A stretch of 64,000 nt of DNA from Halomonas sp. 1513 (GTDB lineage Bacteria > Pseudomonadota > Gammaproteobacteria > Pseudomonadales > Halomonadaceae): assembly GCA_001971685.1 (NCBI GenBank), contig CP019326.1, positions 3,844,001-3,908,000 of the forward strand. Reading direction: 5' to 3'. The translations under genes were made by a program, and so were the position numbers. The notes below the pieces were generated by a model that was given only the letters and a program-made list of their open reading frames with translations, searched no databases and was not told the DNA's origin. Each line of letters begins with the position of its first letter. Within the stretch, counting starts at the first letter, position 1. Positions 10,232 through 30,414 of the stretch are shown here, piece after piece.

Positions 10232-11059
10232 TTACTTGGCCTTGCGGCGACGAACGATAAGCTTGTCGGTGCGCTTGTTCTTGCGGGTCTTGTGGCCCTT
10301 GGTGGGGATACCCCACGGGGAGACCGGGTGACGACCACCGCTGGTGCGGCCTTCACCGCCACCGTGCGGGTGATCCACCGGGTTCATTGCCACGCCGCGA
10401 ACAGTCGGACGCACACCTCTCCAGCGCTTCGCACCGGCCTTGCCAAGTTGACGCAGGCTGTGCTCGGAGTTGCTCACTTCACCCAGGGTCGCACGGCACT
10501 CGGCCAGGACCTTGCGCATCTCGCCGGAGCGCAGACGCAGCGAAGCATAGTTGCCTTCGCGGGCGACCAGCTGAGCACTGGTACCGGCGCTGCGTGCGAT
10601 CTGAGCGCCCTTGCCGGGCTTCAGCTCGATGCAGTGCACGGTGGAGCCCACCGGGATGTTACGCAGCGGCAGGGTGTTGCCCCGCTTGATGGCTGCGTTG
10701 ACGCCGGACTCGAGGGTATCGCCCGCCTTCACGCCCTTGGGCGCGATGACGTAGCGGCGCTCGCCGTCCAGGTACTTGAGCAGTGCAATGTGGGCACTGC
10801 GGTTCGGGTCATACTCGATGCGCTCAACGGTGGCGGGAACGCCATCCTTGGTGCGCTTGAAGTCGACCAGACGATAGTGCTGACGGTGGCCACCGCCCAC
10901 GTGACGGGTGGTGATGCGACCGTTGTTGTTACGTCCACCGGACTTGGACTTCTTCTCAAGCAGCGGCGCGTAAGCGCGGCCCTTGTAGATCTCGTCGTTG
11001 ACGATCTTGACGACGTGACGACGACCGGCGGAAGTGGGTTTAGTCTTGACTACTGCCAT
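10232..11059 (-). CDS. rplB: 50S ribosomal protein L2
   Basis: Highly conserved 23S-binding protein needed for subunit association and peptidyl-transferase activity. The 275 aa contain the N-terminal RNA-binding region ([20 protein letters not shown]) and the invariant C-terminal loop [20 protein letters not shown], including the catalytically implicated histidine. It is 17 bp after rplW. Confidence 0.98.
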   Translation of the reverse strand: MAVVKTKPTSAGRRHVVKIVNDEIYKGRAYAPLLEKKSKSGGRNNNGRITTRHVGGGHRQHYRLVDFKRTKDGVPATVERIEYDPNRSAHIALLKYLDGERRYVIAPKGVKAGDTLESGVNAAIKRGNTLPLRNIPVGSTVHCIELKPGKGAQIARSAGTSAQLVAREGNYASLRLRSGEMRKVLAECRATLGEVSNSEHSLRQLGKAGAKRWRGVRPTVRGVAMNPVDHPHGGGEGRTSGGRHPVSPWGIPTKGHKTRKNKRTDKLIVRRRKAK

Positions 11060-11076
11060 GATCCGTACTCCTGCCC

Positions 11077-11373
11077 TTATTCGGCGCCAGAGAAGTCTTC
11101 GAGCGTCTCGCCCGCGGCCAGGGTCACATACGCCTTGCGGTAACCCTTGCGCTGGCCGATGCCATGTGCGGTGCGCTTGGTCTTGCCCTTCATGTTCAGG
11201 ACCTGCACGCGATCGACCTTCTTGCCGAAGAGGGCCTGGACGGCCTTCTTGATTTCCGGCTTGGTCGCGTCATCCGCCACCTTGAACACATACTGATTGC
11301 GCTCGGCGGCGAAGGCGGCCTTCTCGGTCATGTGCGGACCAAGCAGAACCTTGAATACACGTTCCTGGTTCAT
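11077..11373 (-). CDS. rplW: 50S ribosomal protein L23
   Basis: Tunnel-exit protein and docking site for trigger factor and SRP. The 98 aa start [20 protein letters not shown] and contain [20 protein letters not shown]. The start overlaps the rplD stop by 4 nt (ATGA), so translation is coupled. Confidence 0.98.
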   Translation of the reverse strand: MNQERVFKVLLGPHMTEKAAFAAERNQYVFKVADDATKPEIKKAVQALFGKKVDRVQVLNMKGKTKRTAHGIGQRKGYRKAYVTLAAGETLEDFSGAE

Positions 11374-11978
11374 GCCAGCTTCTCCTCGAATTTACGCAGA
11401 GCAGAGACGGTGACCAGCACCTTGTCGAAGGCGACCAGGCTAACTGGGTCGGCGGCGGCGACGTCCACCACATCCACGTTGGGAATGTTGCGGGCGGCCA
11501 GGTAAAGCTTCTCGTCGACCTCTTCGGTGACGATCAGCACCTTCTCCAGACCCAGCTCGCCGAGCTTGGCGACCAGCTGCTTGGTCTTGGGCGCGTCGAC
11601 GGTGATCTCCTCGACCGCCACCAGACGCTCCTGACGCACCAGCTCCGAGAGGATCGAACGCATGGCCGCGCGGTACATCTTGCGGTTGACCTTCTGCGAG
11701 TGGTCCTGGGGACGCGCCGCAAAGGTCACACCGCCGCTACGCCACAGCGGCGAGCGGATGGTACCGGCACGAGCGCGACCGGTGCCCTTCTGGCGCCACG
11801 GCTTCTTGCCACCGCCGCGCACTTCAGAGCGGTTCTTCTGGGCACGGCTACCCTGGCGGCCACCGGCCAGATAGGCGGTGACGACCTGGTGTACCAGTGC
11901 TTCGTTGAATTCTTTGCCAAAGGTCGCATCGGACACTTCGACAGTGCCGGCGCTGGCACCTGCGAGATTCAAATTCAT
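11370..11978 (-). CDS. rplD: 50S ribosomal protein L4
   Basis: Tunnel protein and, in E. coli, autogenous repressor of the S10 operon by attenuation and translation. I start at ATG 11978 ([17 protein letters not shown], 202 aa); an in-frame TTG three codons earlier is weaker. The tunnel loop [20 protein letters not shown] is intact. It follows rplC by 14 bp and overlaps rplW by 4 nt. Confidence 0.97.
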   Translation of the reverse strand: MNLNLAGASAGTVEVSDATFGKEFNEALVHQVVTAYLAGGRQGSRAQKNRSEVRGGGKKPWRQKGTGRARAGTIRSPLWRSGGVTFAARPQDHSQKVNRKMYRAAMRSILSELVRQERLVAVEEITVDAPKTKQLVAKLGELGLEKVLIVTEEVDEKLYLAARNIPNVDVVDVAAADPVSLVAFDKVLVTVSALRKFEEKLA

Positions 11979-11992
11979 CGGTTCCAACCCCC

Positions 11993-12631
11993 TCAGCGAG
12001 CTTTGACGGAAGAGCGCACGACGACATCGCTACCCGGCGCACCAGGGACAGCGCCCTTGATCAGCAGCAGGTTGCGTTCGGCGTCGACACGGACGACTTC
12101 CAGGCTCTGCACGGTGCAGCGGGCGTTGCCCATCTGACCGGCCATCTTCTTGCCTTTGAAGACGCGACCCGGGGTCTGGCACATGCCAATGGAGCCCGGT
12201 GCACGATGCGACAAGGAGTTGCCGTGGGTGTTGTCCTGGGTGCGGAAGTTCCAGCGCTTGACGGCGCCCTGGAAGCCCTTGCCCTTGGAGGTACCGGTCA
12301 CATCGATGATCTGACCAGCTTCGAAGAGGGATACGGTGAGTTCGCCACCCACTTCCGGAGCTTCGTCGCCTTCGGCAAGACGGAATTCCATCAGTGAACG
12401 ACCGGCCTCGGTCCCTGCCTTGGCAAACTGTCCAGCTTGCGCCTTGGTCAGGTGCTTGGCCTTGCGGGAACCGGTTGTCACCTGGACTGCGCTGTAGCCG
12501 TCGGCTTCGACGGTCTTGACGCGAGTCACGCGGTTAGGCTCAACCTCGATAACGGTTACGGGCACGGATGCGCCATCTTCGGTGAAGACACGGGTCATGC
12601 CCGCCTTCTTACCGACTAAACCGATAGTCAT
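11993..12631 (-). CDS. rplC: 50S ribosomal protein L3
   Basis: Early-assembly 23S-binding protein reaching towards the peptidyl-transferase centre. The 212-aa form starts at ATG 12631 ([20 protein letters not shown]) behind an AGGAG site 7 nt away; an upstream in-frame extension lacks family similarity. The methylated-glutamine loop region [20 protein letters not shown] is present. It is separated from rpsJ by an unusually long 163-nt spacer. Confidence 0.97.
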   Translation of the reverse strand: MTIGLVGKKAGMTRVFTEDGASVPVTVIEVEPNRVTRVKTVEADGYSAVQVTTGSRKAKHLTKAQAGQFAKAGTEAGRSLMEFRLAEGDEAPEVGGELTVSLFEAGQIIDVTGTSKGKGFQGAVKRWNFRTQDNTHGNSLSHRAPGSIGMCQTPGRVFKGKKMAGQMGNARCTVQSLEVVRVDAERNLLLIKGAVPGAPGSDVVVRSSVKAR

Positions 12632-12710
12632 GTTCAGTCTCCTAATAGTGTACGGGGCTATCACCCGCTATGGCTGCCCTTTCCAGAGCATTCCACTAGC
12701 ACGTTGTATG

Positions 12711-12725
12711 ACGCCATCCCGGCGT
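12711..12725 (-). other. Hairpin in the long rpsJ-rplC spacer
   Basis: The 163 nt between rpsJ and rplC (12,632-12,794) contain no gene. A small perfect hairpin (ACGCC, loop, GGCGT) lies mid-spacer, and a second, imperfect GGGC/GCCC stem lies nearer rplC. No T-run follows, so this is not a classical terminator. A regulatory role is only a possibility. Confidence 0.3.
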
Positions 12726-12794
12726 GGCGGCTGCTGCTCGGCGCTGTCTTGTTGACGTTCGCCGGGCGCTGGGCCGCGAGTGTCTAGTGAGGTC

Positions 12795-13106
12795 TCAGTC
12801 GAGTTTGATTTGCACGTCCACGCCAGCGGCGAGGTCGAGCTTCATCAGTGCGTCAACGGTCTTTTCGGTGGGTTCGACGATGTCGAGCACACGCTTGTGA
12901 GTGCGAATCTCATACTGGTCGCGCGCGTCCTTGTTGACGTGCGGCGAGATCAGGATGGTATAGCGCTCACGATTGGTCGGCAGCGGGATCGGACCGCGCA
13001 CCTGAGCACCGGTACGCTTGGCGGTTTCAACGATCTCCGCGGCGGACTGGTCGATCAGGCGGTGGTCGAACGCTTTCAACCGAATGCGAATCTTTTGGTT
13101 CTGCAT
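12795..13106 (-). CDS. rpsJ: 30S ribosomal protein S10 / transcription factor NusE
   Basis: 30S head protein that also acts as NusE, binding BoxA RNA with NusB during rRNA antitermination; BoxA elements occur in the rRNA operon in this window. The 103 aa start [20 protein letters not shown] and carry the signature [20 protein letters not shown]. It is the first gene of the S10 operon, downstream of a near-consensus promoter. Confidence 0.98.
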   Translation of the reverse strand: MQNQKIRIRLKAFDHRLIDQSAAEIVETAKRTGAQVRGPIPLPTNRERYTILISPHVNKDARDQYEIRTHKRVLDIVEPTEKTVDALMKLDLAAGVDVQIKLD

Positions 13107-13170
13107 TTGCCCTAAACTCCAATGGATGTCGACGGCGCGAGCCGTCTACCCACGCATTCAAAGGATGCGC

Positions 13171-13199
13171 ATTATAGGCATGGCGTCAGCCGGAGTCAA
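13171..13199 (-). promoter_or_regulatory. Sigma-70 promoter of the S10 operon
   Basis: TTGACT and a perfect TATAAT with a 17-nt spacer on the minus strand, located between the tuf terminator and rpsJ. It would give a leader of about 60 nt, too short for the long L4-responsive leader known from E. coli. Confidence 0.85.
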
Positions 13200-13221
13200 A
13201 CACTCTGGCGAAAACATGCGC

Positions 13222-13250
13222 AGAAAGGGGGCCCCCGCAGGAGCCCCCTT
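13222..13250 (-). terminator. Terminator after tuf
   Basis: An 11-bp stem built from AAGGGGGC and its complement with a three-base loop and one G-U pair, then CTTTCT on the minus strand. It separates the str operon from the S10 promoter just downstream. Confidence 0.75.
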
Positions 13251-13273
13251 CGATCATCAGGCGAGCCTAAGGC

Positions 13274-14467
<1,194 letters not shown>

Positions 14468-14496
14468 TGCTATAACCTCTTTACGTTAGCTAACGG

Positions 14497-16617
14497 TTAA
14501 CCGTTCTGGTTGATGACGGCTTCAACGACGCTGGAGGGCGCCTCGTCGTACTTTGCAAACTCCATGGAGTAGCTTGCGCGGCCCTGGGTCTGAGAGCGCA
14601 GGTCGGTCGCATAACCGAACATCTCACCCAGCGGCACCATTGCGCGGATGATCTTGCCCGAAGACGAGTCATCCATGCCCTGCACCAGACCGCGACGACG
14701 GTTCAGGTCGCCCATGACGTCACCCATGAATTCCTCGGGGGTCACGACTTCGACCTTCATCATCGGCTCCAGCAGCACGGCCTTGGCCTTTCTGGCACCT
14801 TCTTTGATCGCCATGGAAGAGGCGATCTTGAACGCGGTCTCGTTGGAGTCCACGTCGTGATAGGAGCCATCGTACAGCGTGACCTTGACGTCGATCATCG
14901 GGTAGCCCGCGATGACACCGTTTTGCAGCTGCTCATAGGCCCCTTTCTCGACGGCCGGCACGTATTCCTTGGGAACCACGCCGCCGACGATTTCGGAGGA
15001 GAACTTGAAGTGGACTTCTTCGTCCTCTTCCTTTTCCGCTTCGGTGAACGGCTCGATGCGCAGCCAGACATGACCGAACTGGCCACGACCGCCGGACTGA
15101 CGCACGAACTTGCCTTCCTGCTCGACGCTGCCGCGAATGGTTTCGCGGTAGGCGACCTGCGGCTTGCCGATGTTGGCCTCGACCTTGAACTCGCGACGCA
15201 TGCGGTCAACGATGATGTCGAGGTGCAGCTCGCCCATGCCGGAGATGATGGTCTGGCCGGTCTCCTCGTCGGTCTTGACGCGGAACGACGGGTCCTCCTG
15301 GGCCAGCTTGCCCAGTGCCACGCCCATCTTCTCCTGGTCGGCCTTGGACTTCGGCTCAACGGCCACCGAGATCACCGGATCCGGGAACTCCATGCGCTCG
15401 AGGACGATCTTGTCGTTCAGGTCGCACAGGGTGTCACCGGTAGTGACATCCTTGAGGCCGATACAGGCGGCGATATCGCCGGCGTAGACCTCTTTGATCT
15501 CCTCGCGCGAGTTGGAGTGCATCTGCACGATACGGCCGACGCGCTCCTTCTTGCTCTTGACCGAGTTGAAGATGCTGTCGCCCGACTTCAGCACGCCCGA
15601 GTAGACGCGGATGAAGGTCAGGGTGCCGACGAACGGGTCGGTGGCGATCTTGAACGCCAGGGCCGCGAACGGCGCGCTGTCGTCAGCCTCGCGGGTGGCG
15701 ATGGTGCCATCCTTGTCGTCCAGCTCACCCTCGATGGCCTTGACCTCGGTGGGTGACGGCATGAACTCGATGACGCCGTCGAGAACCGCCTGGACGCCCT
15801 TGTTCTTGAACGCCGAACCACAGGTGACCAGCACGATCTCGTTGGCCAGGGTGCGCGCGCGCAGGCCGGCCTTGATCTCTTCGATGGTCAGCTCGCCGCC
15901 CTCGAGGTACTTGTCCATCAGCTCCTCAGAGCCTTCGGCAGCGGCCTCGATCATCTCCTCGCGATACTTCTCTGCAGTCTCTTGCAGCTCGGCGGGGATG
16001 TCGGCCAGGTCATAGCTCATGCCCAGGTCGTCTTCGTTCCACAGGATCGCCTTCATCTGCAGCAGATCGATGACGCCCTTGAAGTCTTCCTCGGTGCCCC
16101 AGTTGATCTGGATCGGCACCGCGTTGGCGCCGAGGCGCTCCTTGAGCTGGTCGACGACCATGAAGAAGTCGGCACCGGCGCGGTCCATCTTGTTGACGAA
16201 CACCATGCGCGGCACTTCGTACTTGTTGGCCTGGCGCCATACGGTCTCGGTCTGCGGCTGTACGCCGGAAGAGCCGCATAGCACCACCACCGCGCCGTCG
16301 AGCACGCGCAGCGAACGCTCGACTTCGATGGTGAAGTCGACGTGCCCCGGGGTGTCGATGATGTTGATGCGGTGCTCATCGAACTGCTTGTTCATGCCCT
16401 GCCAGAAGCAGGTGGTCGCCGCGGAGGTGATGGTGATACCACGCTCCTGCTCCTGCTCCATCCAGTCCATGGTGGCGGCGCCATCATGAACCTCGCCGAC
16501 CTTGTGTGACAGGCCGGTATAGAACAGGACACGCTCGGTGGTAGTTGTCTTACCGGCGTCAACGTGGGCGACGATACCAATGTTGCGGTAACGCTTGAGC
16601 GGAGTCTTGCGTGCCAC
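14497..16617 (-). CDS. fusA: Elongation factor G
   Basis: GTPase that drives translocation and, with RRF, ribosome recycling. I start at GTG 16617 ([20 protein letters not shown], 706 aa) because GGGGA lies 8 nt upstream and the N-terminus then matches the family; an ATG five codons earlier is the alternative. G1 [16 protein letters not shown]3 DTPGHVDF and G4 [10 protein letters not shown] are present, with domains II-V following. It sits between rpsG and tuf in str order. Confidence 0.96.
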   Translation of the reverse strand: MARKTPLKRYRNIGIVAHVDAGKTTTTERVLFYTGLSHKVGEVHDGAATMDWMEQEQERGITITSAATTCFWQGMNKQFDEHRINIIDTPGHVDFTIEVERSLRVLDGAVVVLCGSSGVQPQTETVWRQANKYEVPRMVFVNKMDRAGADFFMVVDQLKERLGANAVPIQINWGTEEDFKGVIDLLQMKAILWNEDDLGMSYDLADIPAELQETAEKYREEMIEAAAEGSEELMDKYLEGGELTIEEIKAGLRARTLANEIVLVTCGSAFKNKGVQAVLDGVIEFMPSPTEVKAIEGELDDKDGTIATREADDSAPFAALAFKIATDPFVGTLTFIRVYSGVLKSGDSIFNSVKSKKERVGRIVQMHSNSREEIKEVYAGDIAACIGLKDVTTGDTLCDLNDKIVLERMEFPDPVISVAVEPKSKADQEKMGVALGKLAQEDPSFRVKTDEETGQTIISGMGELHLDIIVDRMRREFKVEANIGKPQVAYRETIRGSVEQEGKFVRQSGGRGQFGHVWLRIEPFTEAEKEEDEEVHFKFSSEIVGGVVPKEYVPAVEKGAYEQLQNGVIAGYPMIDVKVTLYDGSYHDVDSNETAFKIASSMAIKEGARKAKAVLLEPMMKVEVVTPEEFMGDVMGDLNRRRGLVQGMDDSSSGKIIRAMVPLGEMFGYATDLRSQTQGRASYSMEFAKYDEAPSSVVEAVINQNG

Positions 16618-16695
16618 GATGGAATTCCCCATTGGTTGCACGTGCTACCCGCCAGGGCAGCACGTCGTGTATGGAAGTCGGCGAGCGCGCCGTGC

Positions 16696-17175
<480 letters not shown>

Positions 17176-17278
17176 TCAGGTAAAGGGTCCTTCAGGTAAA
17201 CCCGAGACTCGCCCATGCGGGCCGCTCGACCTTACTCTTATCTGACCGTTGCAATACTGTATGTCGTAACGCCTCGGC

Positions 17279-17716
<438 letters not shown>

Positions 17717-17732
17717 CTATTGAAGGCTGCGC

Positions 17733-17762
17733 ATTCTACTGTCTTGCTGCAATGCCCGTCAA
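17733..17762 (-). promoter_or_regulatory. Sigma-70 promoter of the str operon
   Basis: TTGACG and TAGAAT separated by 18 nt on the minus strand, about 80 nt before rpsL. The -10 and the GC-rich stretch after it resemble the rRNA and tRNA promoters in this window (shared TAGAAT), suggesting growth-rate-type control. Confidence 0.75.
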
Positions 17763-17778
17763 GCCTAGGCCCGACCAA

Positions 17779-17802
17779 CGCGGCGCCGTATCCGGCGCCG
17801 CG
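17779..17802 (-). terminator. Hairpin after rpoC
   Basis: A perfect 10-bp GC-only stem (CGCGGCGCCG with its complement) around a TATC-type loop begins 15 nt after the rpoC stop. No T-run follows, so it may slow or process transcripts rather than terminate them fully. Confidence 0.5.
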
Positions 17803-17816
17803 CTGCATGGCACTGC

Positions 17817-22034
<4,218 letters not shown>

Positions 22035-22044
22035 TGGGGGGCTC

Positions 22045-26121
<4,077 letters not shown>

Positions 26122-26282
26122 CTGTATTCCCCAGCTTGTTCACCATGGGTGACCGATGCGTGTCGGCGCCACCCGACGAGAGCACTACCGTCAGGCGCTG
26201 ACGGCAAGCCCCCGTATGAGAGCTCGCCGTCGGAATTCGGCTAGCGGCTACGCCAAACGTGGCGGCCGGCTAGTAACAACAG

Positions 26283-26316
26283 AAAAAGGCCGGCAGCGGG
26301 TGTCCCGCCACCAGCC
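26283..26316 (-). terminator. Attenuator between rplL and rpoB
   Basis: A 13-bp hairpin with a few G-U pairs (arms 26,288-26,300 and 26,304-26,316, loop of three) followed at once by five T on the minus strand. Its position matches the partial terminator known between rplL and rpoB in E. coli, which keeps polymerase subunits below L7/L12. The rest of the 235-nt spacer (26,122-26,356) shows nothing clear. Confidence 0.75.
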
Positions 26317-26356
26317 GTGGAAGCTTACGCAGCGCGTGAAGCCATGGGCACAAGGA

Positions 26357-26725
26357 TTACTTGAGCTCCACGGACGCGCCGGCTTCTTCCAGCTTCTTCT
26401 TGGCTGCTTCAGCGTCGTCCTTGGACATCGCTTCCTTGATGGTCGCCGGTGCGCCGTCGACGGCACCCTTGGCTTCCTTCAGGCCCAGGCCGGTGATCTC
26501 GCGAACGACCTTGATCACGTTGACCTTCTTCTCGCCAGCGCCGGTCAGCACCAGGTCGAACTCGGTCTGCTCTTCAGCAGCTTCGCCAGCGGCAGCCGGG
26601 CCAGCCACGACGGCGGCAGCGGCAGATACGCCGAACTTCTCTTCCATCGCTTCGACCAGCTCGGCGACTTCCATCACGGACATGTCGGCGACGGCGTTGA
26701 TGATGTCTTCTTTGGTCAGTGCCAT
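26357..26725 (-). CDS. rplL: 50S ribosomal protein L7/L12
   Basis: Stalk protein that recruits translational GTPases. I start at ATG 26725 ([20 protein letters not shown], 122 aa) behind AGGA; a TTG two codons earlier is unlikely. An N-terminal dimerisation helix, an alanine-rich hinge ([18 protein letters not shown]) and the C-terminal factor-binding domain ([20 protein letters not shown]) are in order. It lies 90 nt after rplJ and before the attenuator. Confidence 0.97.
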   Translation of the reverse strand: MALTKEDIINAVADMSVMEVAELVEAMEEKFGVSAAAAVVAGPAAAGEAAEEQTEFDLVLTGAGEKKVNVIKVVREITGLGLKEAKGAVDGAPATIKEAMSKDDAEAAKKKLEEAGASVELK

Positions 26726-26815
26726 TGTCAAATTCCTAAACTTTGCGGGAGCCTCGGTCGCCCGAGCGCTCGTTGATACAGTGTTCGATGCAGACAGCGG
26801 GATCGAGTTCGCCGA

Positions 26816-27319
26816 TCAGGCGGCCTCTTCCTGCTTCTGATCGCGCAGCGCAGCGAGAGTACGAACCAGCTTGCCAGCGGACGCTTCCTTCATGACGGAC
26901 ATCAGCTTGGCGATGGCCTCGTCGTAAGTCGGCAGCGTTGCCAGGCGATCCAGGTCAGAAGCCGGGATGAACTCGCCTTCGTATGCCAGCGCCTTGACCT
27001 CGAAGTCCTTCTCACCCTTGGCGAACTCCTTGAACAGGCGGGCGGCAGCGCCCGGGTGCTCATAGGAGAAGGCCAGCATGGTCGGACCCGAGAACGTCTC
27101 GTTGAGGCACTCCCAGGGAGTGCCCTCGAGGGCGCGGCGTGCCAGGGTGTTGCGGACAACACGGATCTGCACGCCATTCTCGCGGGCCTGCTTGCGCAGG
27201 TCGGTCATTGCGCCTACGGCAACGCCACGCGAGTCGGCAACGACGACGGAGAGCGCATCTTTGGCCGCTTCACTGACCTCGGCAACGATCGCTTTCTTGC
27301 CTTCGAGTGCTAGTGGCAC
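26816..27319 (-). CDS. rplJ: 50S ribosomal protein L10
   Basis: Stalk base; its C-terminal helix binds L7/L12 dimers, and L10(L12) represses its own mRNA. The true start is GTG 27319 ([20 protein letters not shown], 167 aa) with AAGGAG 8 nt upstream; a longer in-frame reading runs back through the structured leader and has no family similarity. Conserved [20 protein letters not shown] is present. Confidence 0.96.
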   Translation of the reverse strand: MPLALEGKKAIVAEVSEAAKDALSVVVADSRGVAVGAMTDLRKQARENGVQIRVVRNTLARRALEGTPWECLNETFSGPTMLAFSYEHPGAAARLFKEFAKGEKDFEVKALAYEGEFIPASDLDRLATLPTYDEAIAKLMSVMKEASAGKLVRTLAALRDQKQEEAA

Positions 27320-27339
27320 AGTGATCACTCCTTCGTGCC

Positions 27340-27510
27340 GGAAGCCCGTATCGAGCATTCCGGTGGTTACCATCTCCCCCACCCGCCAACTGGCCCGGTG
27401 GAGGTACCGGGTGATGGTGCTCACCAGAAGACTGGCGGCCACACCATCTGCGCAGGCGCCCTCAAGGGGCGATTAAGCCGCTCCGAGGAGCGGCACCTGC
27501 GGTCTTTGAC
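27340..27510 (-). ncRNA. L10-type autoregulatory mRNA leader
   Basis: The 268 nt between rplA and rplJ are highly structured: a strong GCCGCTCC/GGAGCGGC hairpin (about 27,478-27,496) and the motif GCCTGCGCAGATGGTG, which resembles the conserved core of L10 leaders that bind L10(L12). Boundaries are approximate; identification rests on motif and position. Confidence 0.65.
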
Positions 27511-27587
27511 GGTGCCCCGCCGTTACGCCTTGACGCCGCGTACGGGGACCGCAAAGTTACTGCCTGTTGCGTCGCTACTCGGCTGGC

Positions 27588-28280
27588 TTACACCAGCGCA
27601 GAGTGGTCGACGGTGATGCCCGGGCCCATGGTGGTGGACAGGGTCATCTTCTTGAAATACACACCCTTGGAGGTGCTCGGCTTGAGCTTCTTGAGGTCGG
27701 CGACCAGCGCTTCGAGGTTGCCCTGAATCGCGCTTGCGTCGAAATCGACCTTGCCAAGGGTAGTGTGGATGATGCCGTTCTTGTCGGTACGGAAGCGCAC
27801 CTGGCCGGCCTTGGCGTTCTTCACCGCGGTCGCCACGTCCGGGGTCACGGTGCCGACCTTGGGGTTGGGCATCAGGCCGCGCGGACCGAGGATCTGGCCC
27901 AGCTGGCCGACCACGCGCATGGCGTCCGGTGACGCGATGACCACGTCGAAGTCGAGCTGGCCTTTCTTGACCTGCTCGGCCAGGTCGTCCATGCCGACGA
28001 TATCGGCACCGGCTTCCTTGGCGGCGTCGGCGTTGGCACCCTGGGTAAAGACGGCAACGCGCACGTCCTTGCCAGTACCGTTGGGCATGACGGTCGCGCC
28101 ACGCACCACCTGGTCGGATTTACGCGGATCGACACCGAGGTTGATGGCGACGTCCAGCGACTCCTTGAACTTGACGGTGGACAGCTCGTTGAGCAGCGCC
28201 ACGGCCTCCTCCAGGGAGTAGACCTTGCCGGCCTCGAGCTTTTCGTTGATCAGCTTGGCACGCTTGGTCAGTTTAGCCAT
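27588..28280 (-). CDS. rplA: 50S ribosomal protein L1
   Basis: L1-stalk protein controlling release of E-site tRNA; also represses its own L11-L1 operon in many bacteria. The 230 aa include the signature [20 protein letters not shown] and two-domain layout. It lies 2 bp after rplK, so translation is coupled. Confidence 0.98.
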   Translation of the reverse strand: MAKLTKRAKLINEKLEAGKVYSLEEAVALLNELSTVKFKESLDVAINLGVDPRKSDQVVRGATVMPNGTGKDVRVAVFTQGANADAAKEAGADIVGMDDLAEQVKKGQLDFDVVIASPDAMRVVGQLGQILGPRGLMPNPKVGTVTPDVATAVKNAKAGQVRFRTDKNGIIHTTLGKVDFDASAIQGNLEALVADLKKLKPSTSKGVYFKKMTLSTTMGPGITVDHSALV

Positions 28281-28282
28281 GA

Positions 28283-28714
28283 TCAGAGGCCCTCCACGTT
28301 GAGGCCCATGCTACGGGCACTACCGGCAATGGTACGCACGGCGGCGTCGAGATCGGCAGCCGTCAGATCCGGCTCCTTGGTCTTGGCGATCTCTTCGAGC
28401 TGCTCGCGAGTCACGGTCCCGACCTTCTTCTTGTTCGGCTCGCCTGAGCCGGACTTGATACCAGCGGCCTTCTTCAGCAGCACGGCTGCCGGCGGCGTCT
28501 TGGTGATGAAGGTGAAGCTACGGTCGGAATAGACGGTAATCACCACGGGTGTCGGCAGACCCGGCTCGATATCCTGGGTCTCGGCGTTGAACGCCTTGCA
28601 GAACTCCATGATATTGACACCGTGCTGGCCCAGCGCGGGGCCGACGGGCGGACTCGGGTTGGCCTTACCAGCTGCAACCTGCAGCTTGATGTAAGCCTGT
28701 ACTTTCTTGGCCAT
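28283..28714 (-). CDS. rplK: 50S ribosomal protein L11
   Basis: GTPase-centre protein contacting EF-G and the stringent factor RelA. The 143 aa contain the N-terminal proline-rich switch ([20 protein letters not shown]) and the C-terminal rRNA-binding domain with [20 protein letters not shown]. It precedes rplA by 2 bp. Confidence 0.98.
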   Translation of the reverse strand: MAKKVQAYIKLQVAAGKANPSPPVGPALGQHGVNIMEFCKAFNAETQDIEPGLPTPVVITVYSDRSFTFITKTPPAAVLLKKAAGIKSGSGEPNKKKVGTVTREQLEEIAKTKEPDLTAADLDAAVRTIAGSARSMGLNVEGL

Positions 28715-28761
28715 GGGTAGACTCCAGTTGGGTAATAGCGCCTTGCGGCTCCCCGGGTTAA

Positions 28762-28780
28762 TGAACCGCCCAGCGGTTCA
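28762..28780 (-). other. Hairpin in the rplK leader
   Basis: An 8-bp perfect hairpin (TGAACCGC, loop TGG, GCGGTTCA) lies between nusG and rplK. In E. coli this leader carries the L1 repressor site; here the hairpin could be part of such a site or a weak terminator after nusG (only TTAA follows). Confidence 0.35.
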
Positions 28781-28802
28781 TACGATACGCTCAGGCCGAG
28801 AT

Positions 28803-29336
28803 TCAGTCCTTCTCGACCTGCGAAAACTCGAGCTCGACAGGGGTCGCGCGGCCGAAAATCAGCACGCTGACCTGTAAACGACTCTTGTCGTAGTTGACCT
28901 CTTCGACCACGCCGTTGAAGTCGGCGAAGGGGCCATCGACGACCCGCACCGACTGACCCGGCTCGAACAGGGTCTTGGGGCGCGGCTTGTCGGTACCGTC
29001 CTGCACACGGCGCAGGATGGCATCGGCTTCCTTCTGGGTGATCGGCGCCGGCTTTTCCTTGGTACCGCCGATGAAGCCCATCACGCGGGGCGTCTCGTTG
29101 ACCAGGTGCCAGGTGCCGTCATCCATCTCCATCTCGACCAGTACATAGCCGGGATAGAACTTGCGTTCGCTCTTGCGACGCTTGCCGTCGCGCATCTCCA
29201 CCACTTCCTCGGTCGGCACCAGAATCTCGCCGAAGCGGTCCTCCATGCCATACATCTTCACGCGCTCAATGAGCGAGCGCATGACATGCTTCTCGAAACC
29301 GGAGTAGGCATGCACGACATACCAACGCTTGGACAT
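28803..29336 (-). CDS. nusG: Transcription termination/antitermination factor NusG
   Basis: Processivity factor that binds the clamp helices of RNA polymerase and couples to Rho or S10. The start is ATG 29336 ([20 protein letters not shown], 177 aa) with AGGAGA upstream; a longer in-frame reading into secE is spurious. N-terminal NGN domain ([20 protein letters not shown]) and C-terminal KOW ([20 protein letters not shown]) are present. It lies 8 bp after secE. Confidence 0.97.
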   Translation of the reverse strand: MSKRWYVVHAYSGFEKHVMRSLIERVKMYGMEDRFGEILVPTEEVVEMRDGKRRKSERKFYPGYVLVEMEMDDGTWHLVNETPRVMGFIGGTKEKPAPITQKEADAILRRVQDGTDKPRPKTLFEPGQSVRVVDGPFADFNGVVEEVNYDKSRLQVSVLIFGRATPVELEFSQVEKD

Positions 29337-29344
29337 GGAATCTC

Positions 29345-29713
29345 CTAACCGATGACGCCGGACATCGCCCAGCCTAGAATGGTGTCCATCAGCCACAGCA
29401 TCAGGGCCACCACCAGCACCGCCACCAACACGATGGCGGTGGTCTGAATGGTCTCGGGGCGAGTCGGCCAGACCACCCGCTGGATCTCCTTGCGCGCGCT
29501 GCGAGCAAGCTCGAGCAGATCGCGCCCCTTGGTGGTGGTAAAGCCAACCACCGCGGCCAGCGCACACAGCGCCACCACGCCCAGCACCCGATAGAGGATG
29601 GCCTGATCGGCGAAGTAGGAGTTGCCTACCACGGCAACCACCACCAAGGAAACGACCACCGCCCACTTGAGCCCGTCGTGGCGCGACTCCTGCACCTCGG
29701 CGTTATGTTTCAT
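29345..29713 (-). CDS. secE: Preprotein translocase subunit SecE
   Basis: Clamp of SecY in the inner membrane. The 122-aa form starts at ATG 29713 ([17 protein letters not shown]), with GAGGAG upstream; an in-frame extension into tRNA-Trp is spurious. It has two N-terminal membrane segments and the conserved amphipathic helix plus TM3 ([20 protein letters not shown] then [16 protein letters not shown]), the three-TM proteobacterial layout. It forms a pair with nusG. Confidence 0.96.
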   Translation of the reverse strand: MKHNAEVQESRHDGLKWAVVVSLVVVAVVGNSYFADQAILYRVLGVVALCALAAVVGFTTTKGRDLLELARSARKEIQRVVWPTRPETIQTTAIVLVAVLVVALMLWLMDTILGWAMSGVIG

Positions 29714-29785
29714 GAAAACGAGACTCCTCAGGGTGCGGCAATCGAAACATGAAAGTATAAGAGATAACGCCAGCCTGGGGAAGAC

Positions 29786-29861
<76 letters not shown>

Positions 29862-29917
29862 GTATCGGCGCTGCCACCACGCCCCTTTTGCAGGGGGCCT
29901 ATGCAACAGCGGGCGCA

Positions 29918-29946
29918 ATGATAGCGGAAGCGATTCCGCCTTACAA
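29918..29946 (-). promoter_or_regulatory. Promoter for tRNA-Trp-secE-nusG
   Basis: TTGTAA and TATCAT with a 17-nt spacer on the minus strand, sitting between a strong terminator and tRNA-Trp, exactly where a tuf gene is absent. Confidence 0.65.
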
Positions 29947-29970
29947 CCCCCGGCACGCCTCCGGGAAGAG

Positions 29971-29997
29971 AAAAGGCGAGCACTTGGCTCGCCTTTT
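29971..29997 (-). terminator. Terminator of the tRNA-Tyr-Gly-Thr operon
   Basis: A perfect 10-bp stem (AAAAGGCGAG with its complement, seven-base loop) symmetric enough to work on both strands; it begins 6 nt after the tRNA-Thr 3' end. Confidence 0.85.
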
Positions 29998-30002
29998 CAA
30001 TA

Positions 30003-30077
30003 TGGAGCTCATGGACGGATTTGAACCGTCGACCTCACCCTTACCAAGGGTGTGCTCTACCCCTGAGCTACATGAGC
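30003..30077 (-). tRNA. thrT: tRNA-Thr (GGT anticodon)
   Basis: A 75-nt cloverleaf with acceptor GCTCATG/CATGAGC, anticodon loop TTGGTAA, T arm GGTTCAAATCC and encoded CCA. It is last of a three-tRNA operon. In relatives tuf would follow; here a terminator does. Confidence 0.96.
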
Positions 30078-30108
30078 AAAACGCTTGACCTACTGCCTGA
30101 CCAGAAAC

Positions 30109-30182
<74 letters not shown>

Positions 30183-30224
30183 TTACCCACTCTTGCGGCC
30201 GATTCACAGTACGTCGGCAAATTC

Positions 30225-30308
<84 letters not shown>

Positions 30309-30320
30309 AGGCCGCGGCAA

Positions 30321-30348
30321 ATTCTACCGCTTTTCTCAAAGTTGTCAA
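30321..30348 (-). promoter_or_regulatory. Promoter of the tRNA-Tyr-Gly-Thr operon
   Basis: A perfect TTGACA and TAGAAT with a 16-nt spacer and a GC-rich discriminator (TTGCCGCGGCC), 13 nt before tRNA-Tyr. This matches the stable-RNA promoter pattern also seen before the 16S gene. Confidence 0.88.
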
Positions 30349-30414
30349 GTGCTTACCCGTCAGATATCAAACTCTCTTCGGGCAGCGCTGCACCTGAGAA
30401 CGCGCAAAATTATG

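Noticed and set aside
17779-17802. GC-rich hairpin after rpoC considered as a full intrinsic terminator
   Set aside because: The stem is strong but there is no T-run, so it is listed only as a hairpin with moderate confidence.
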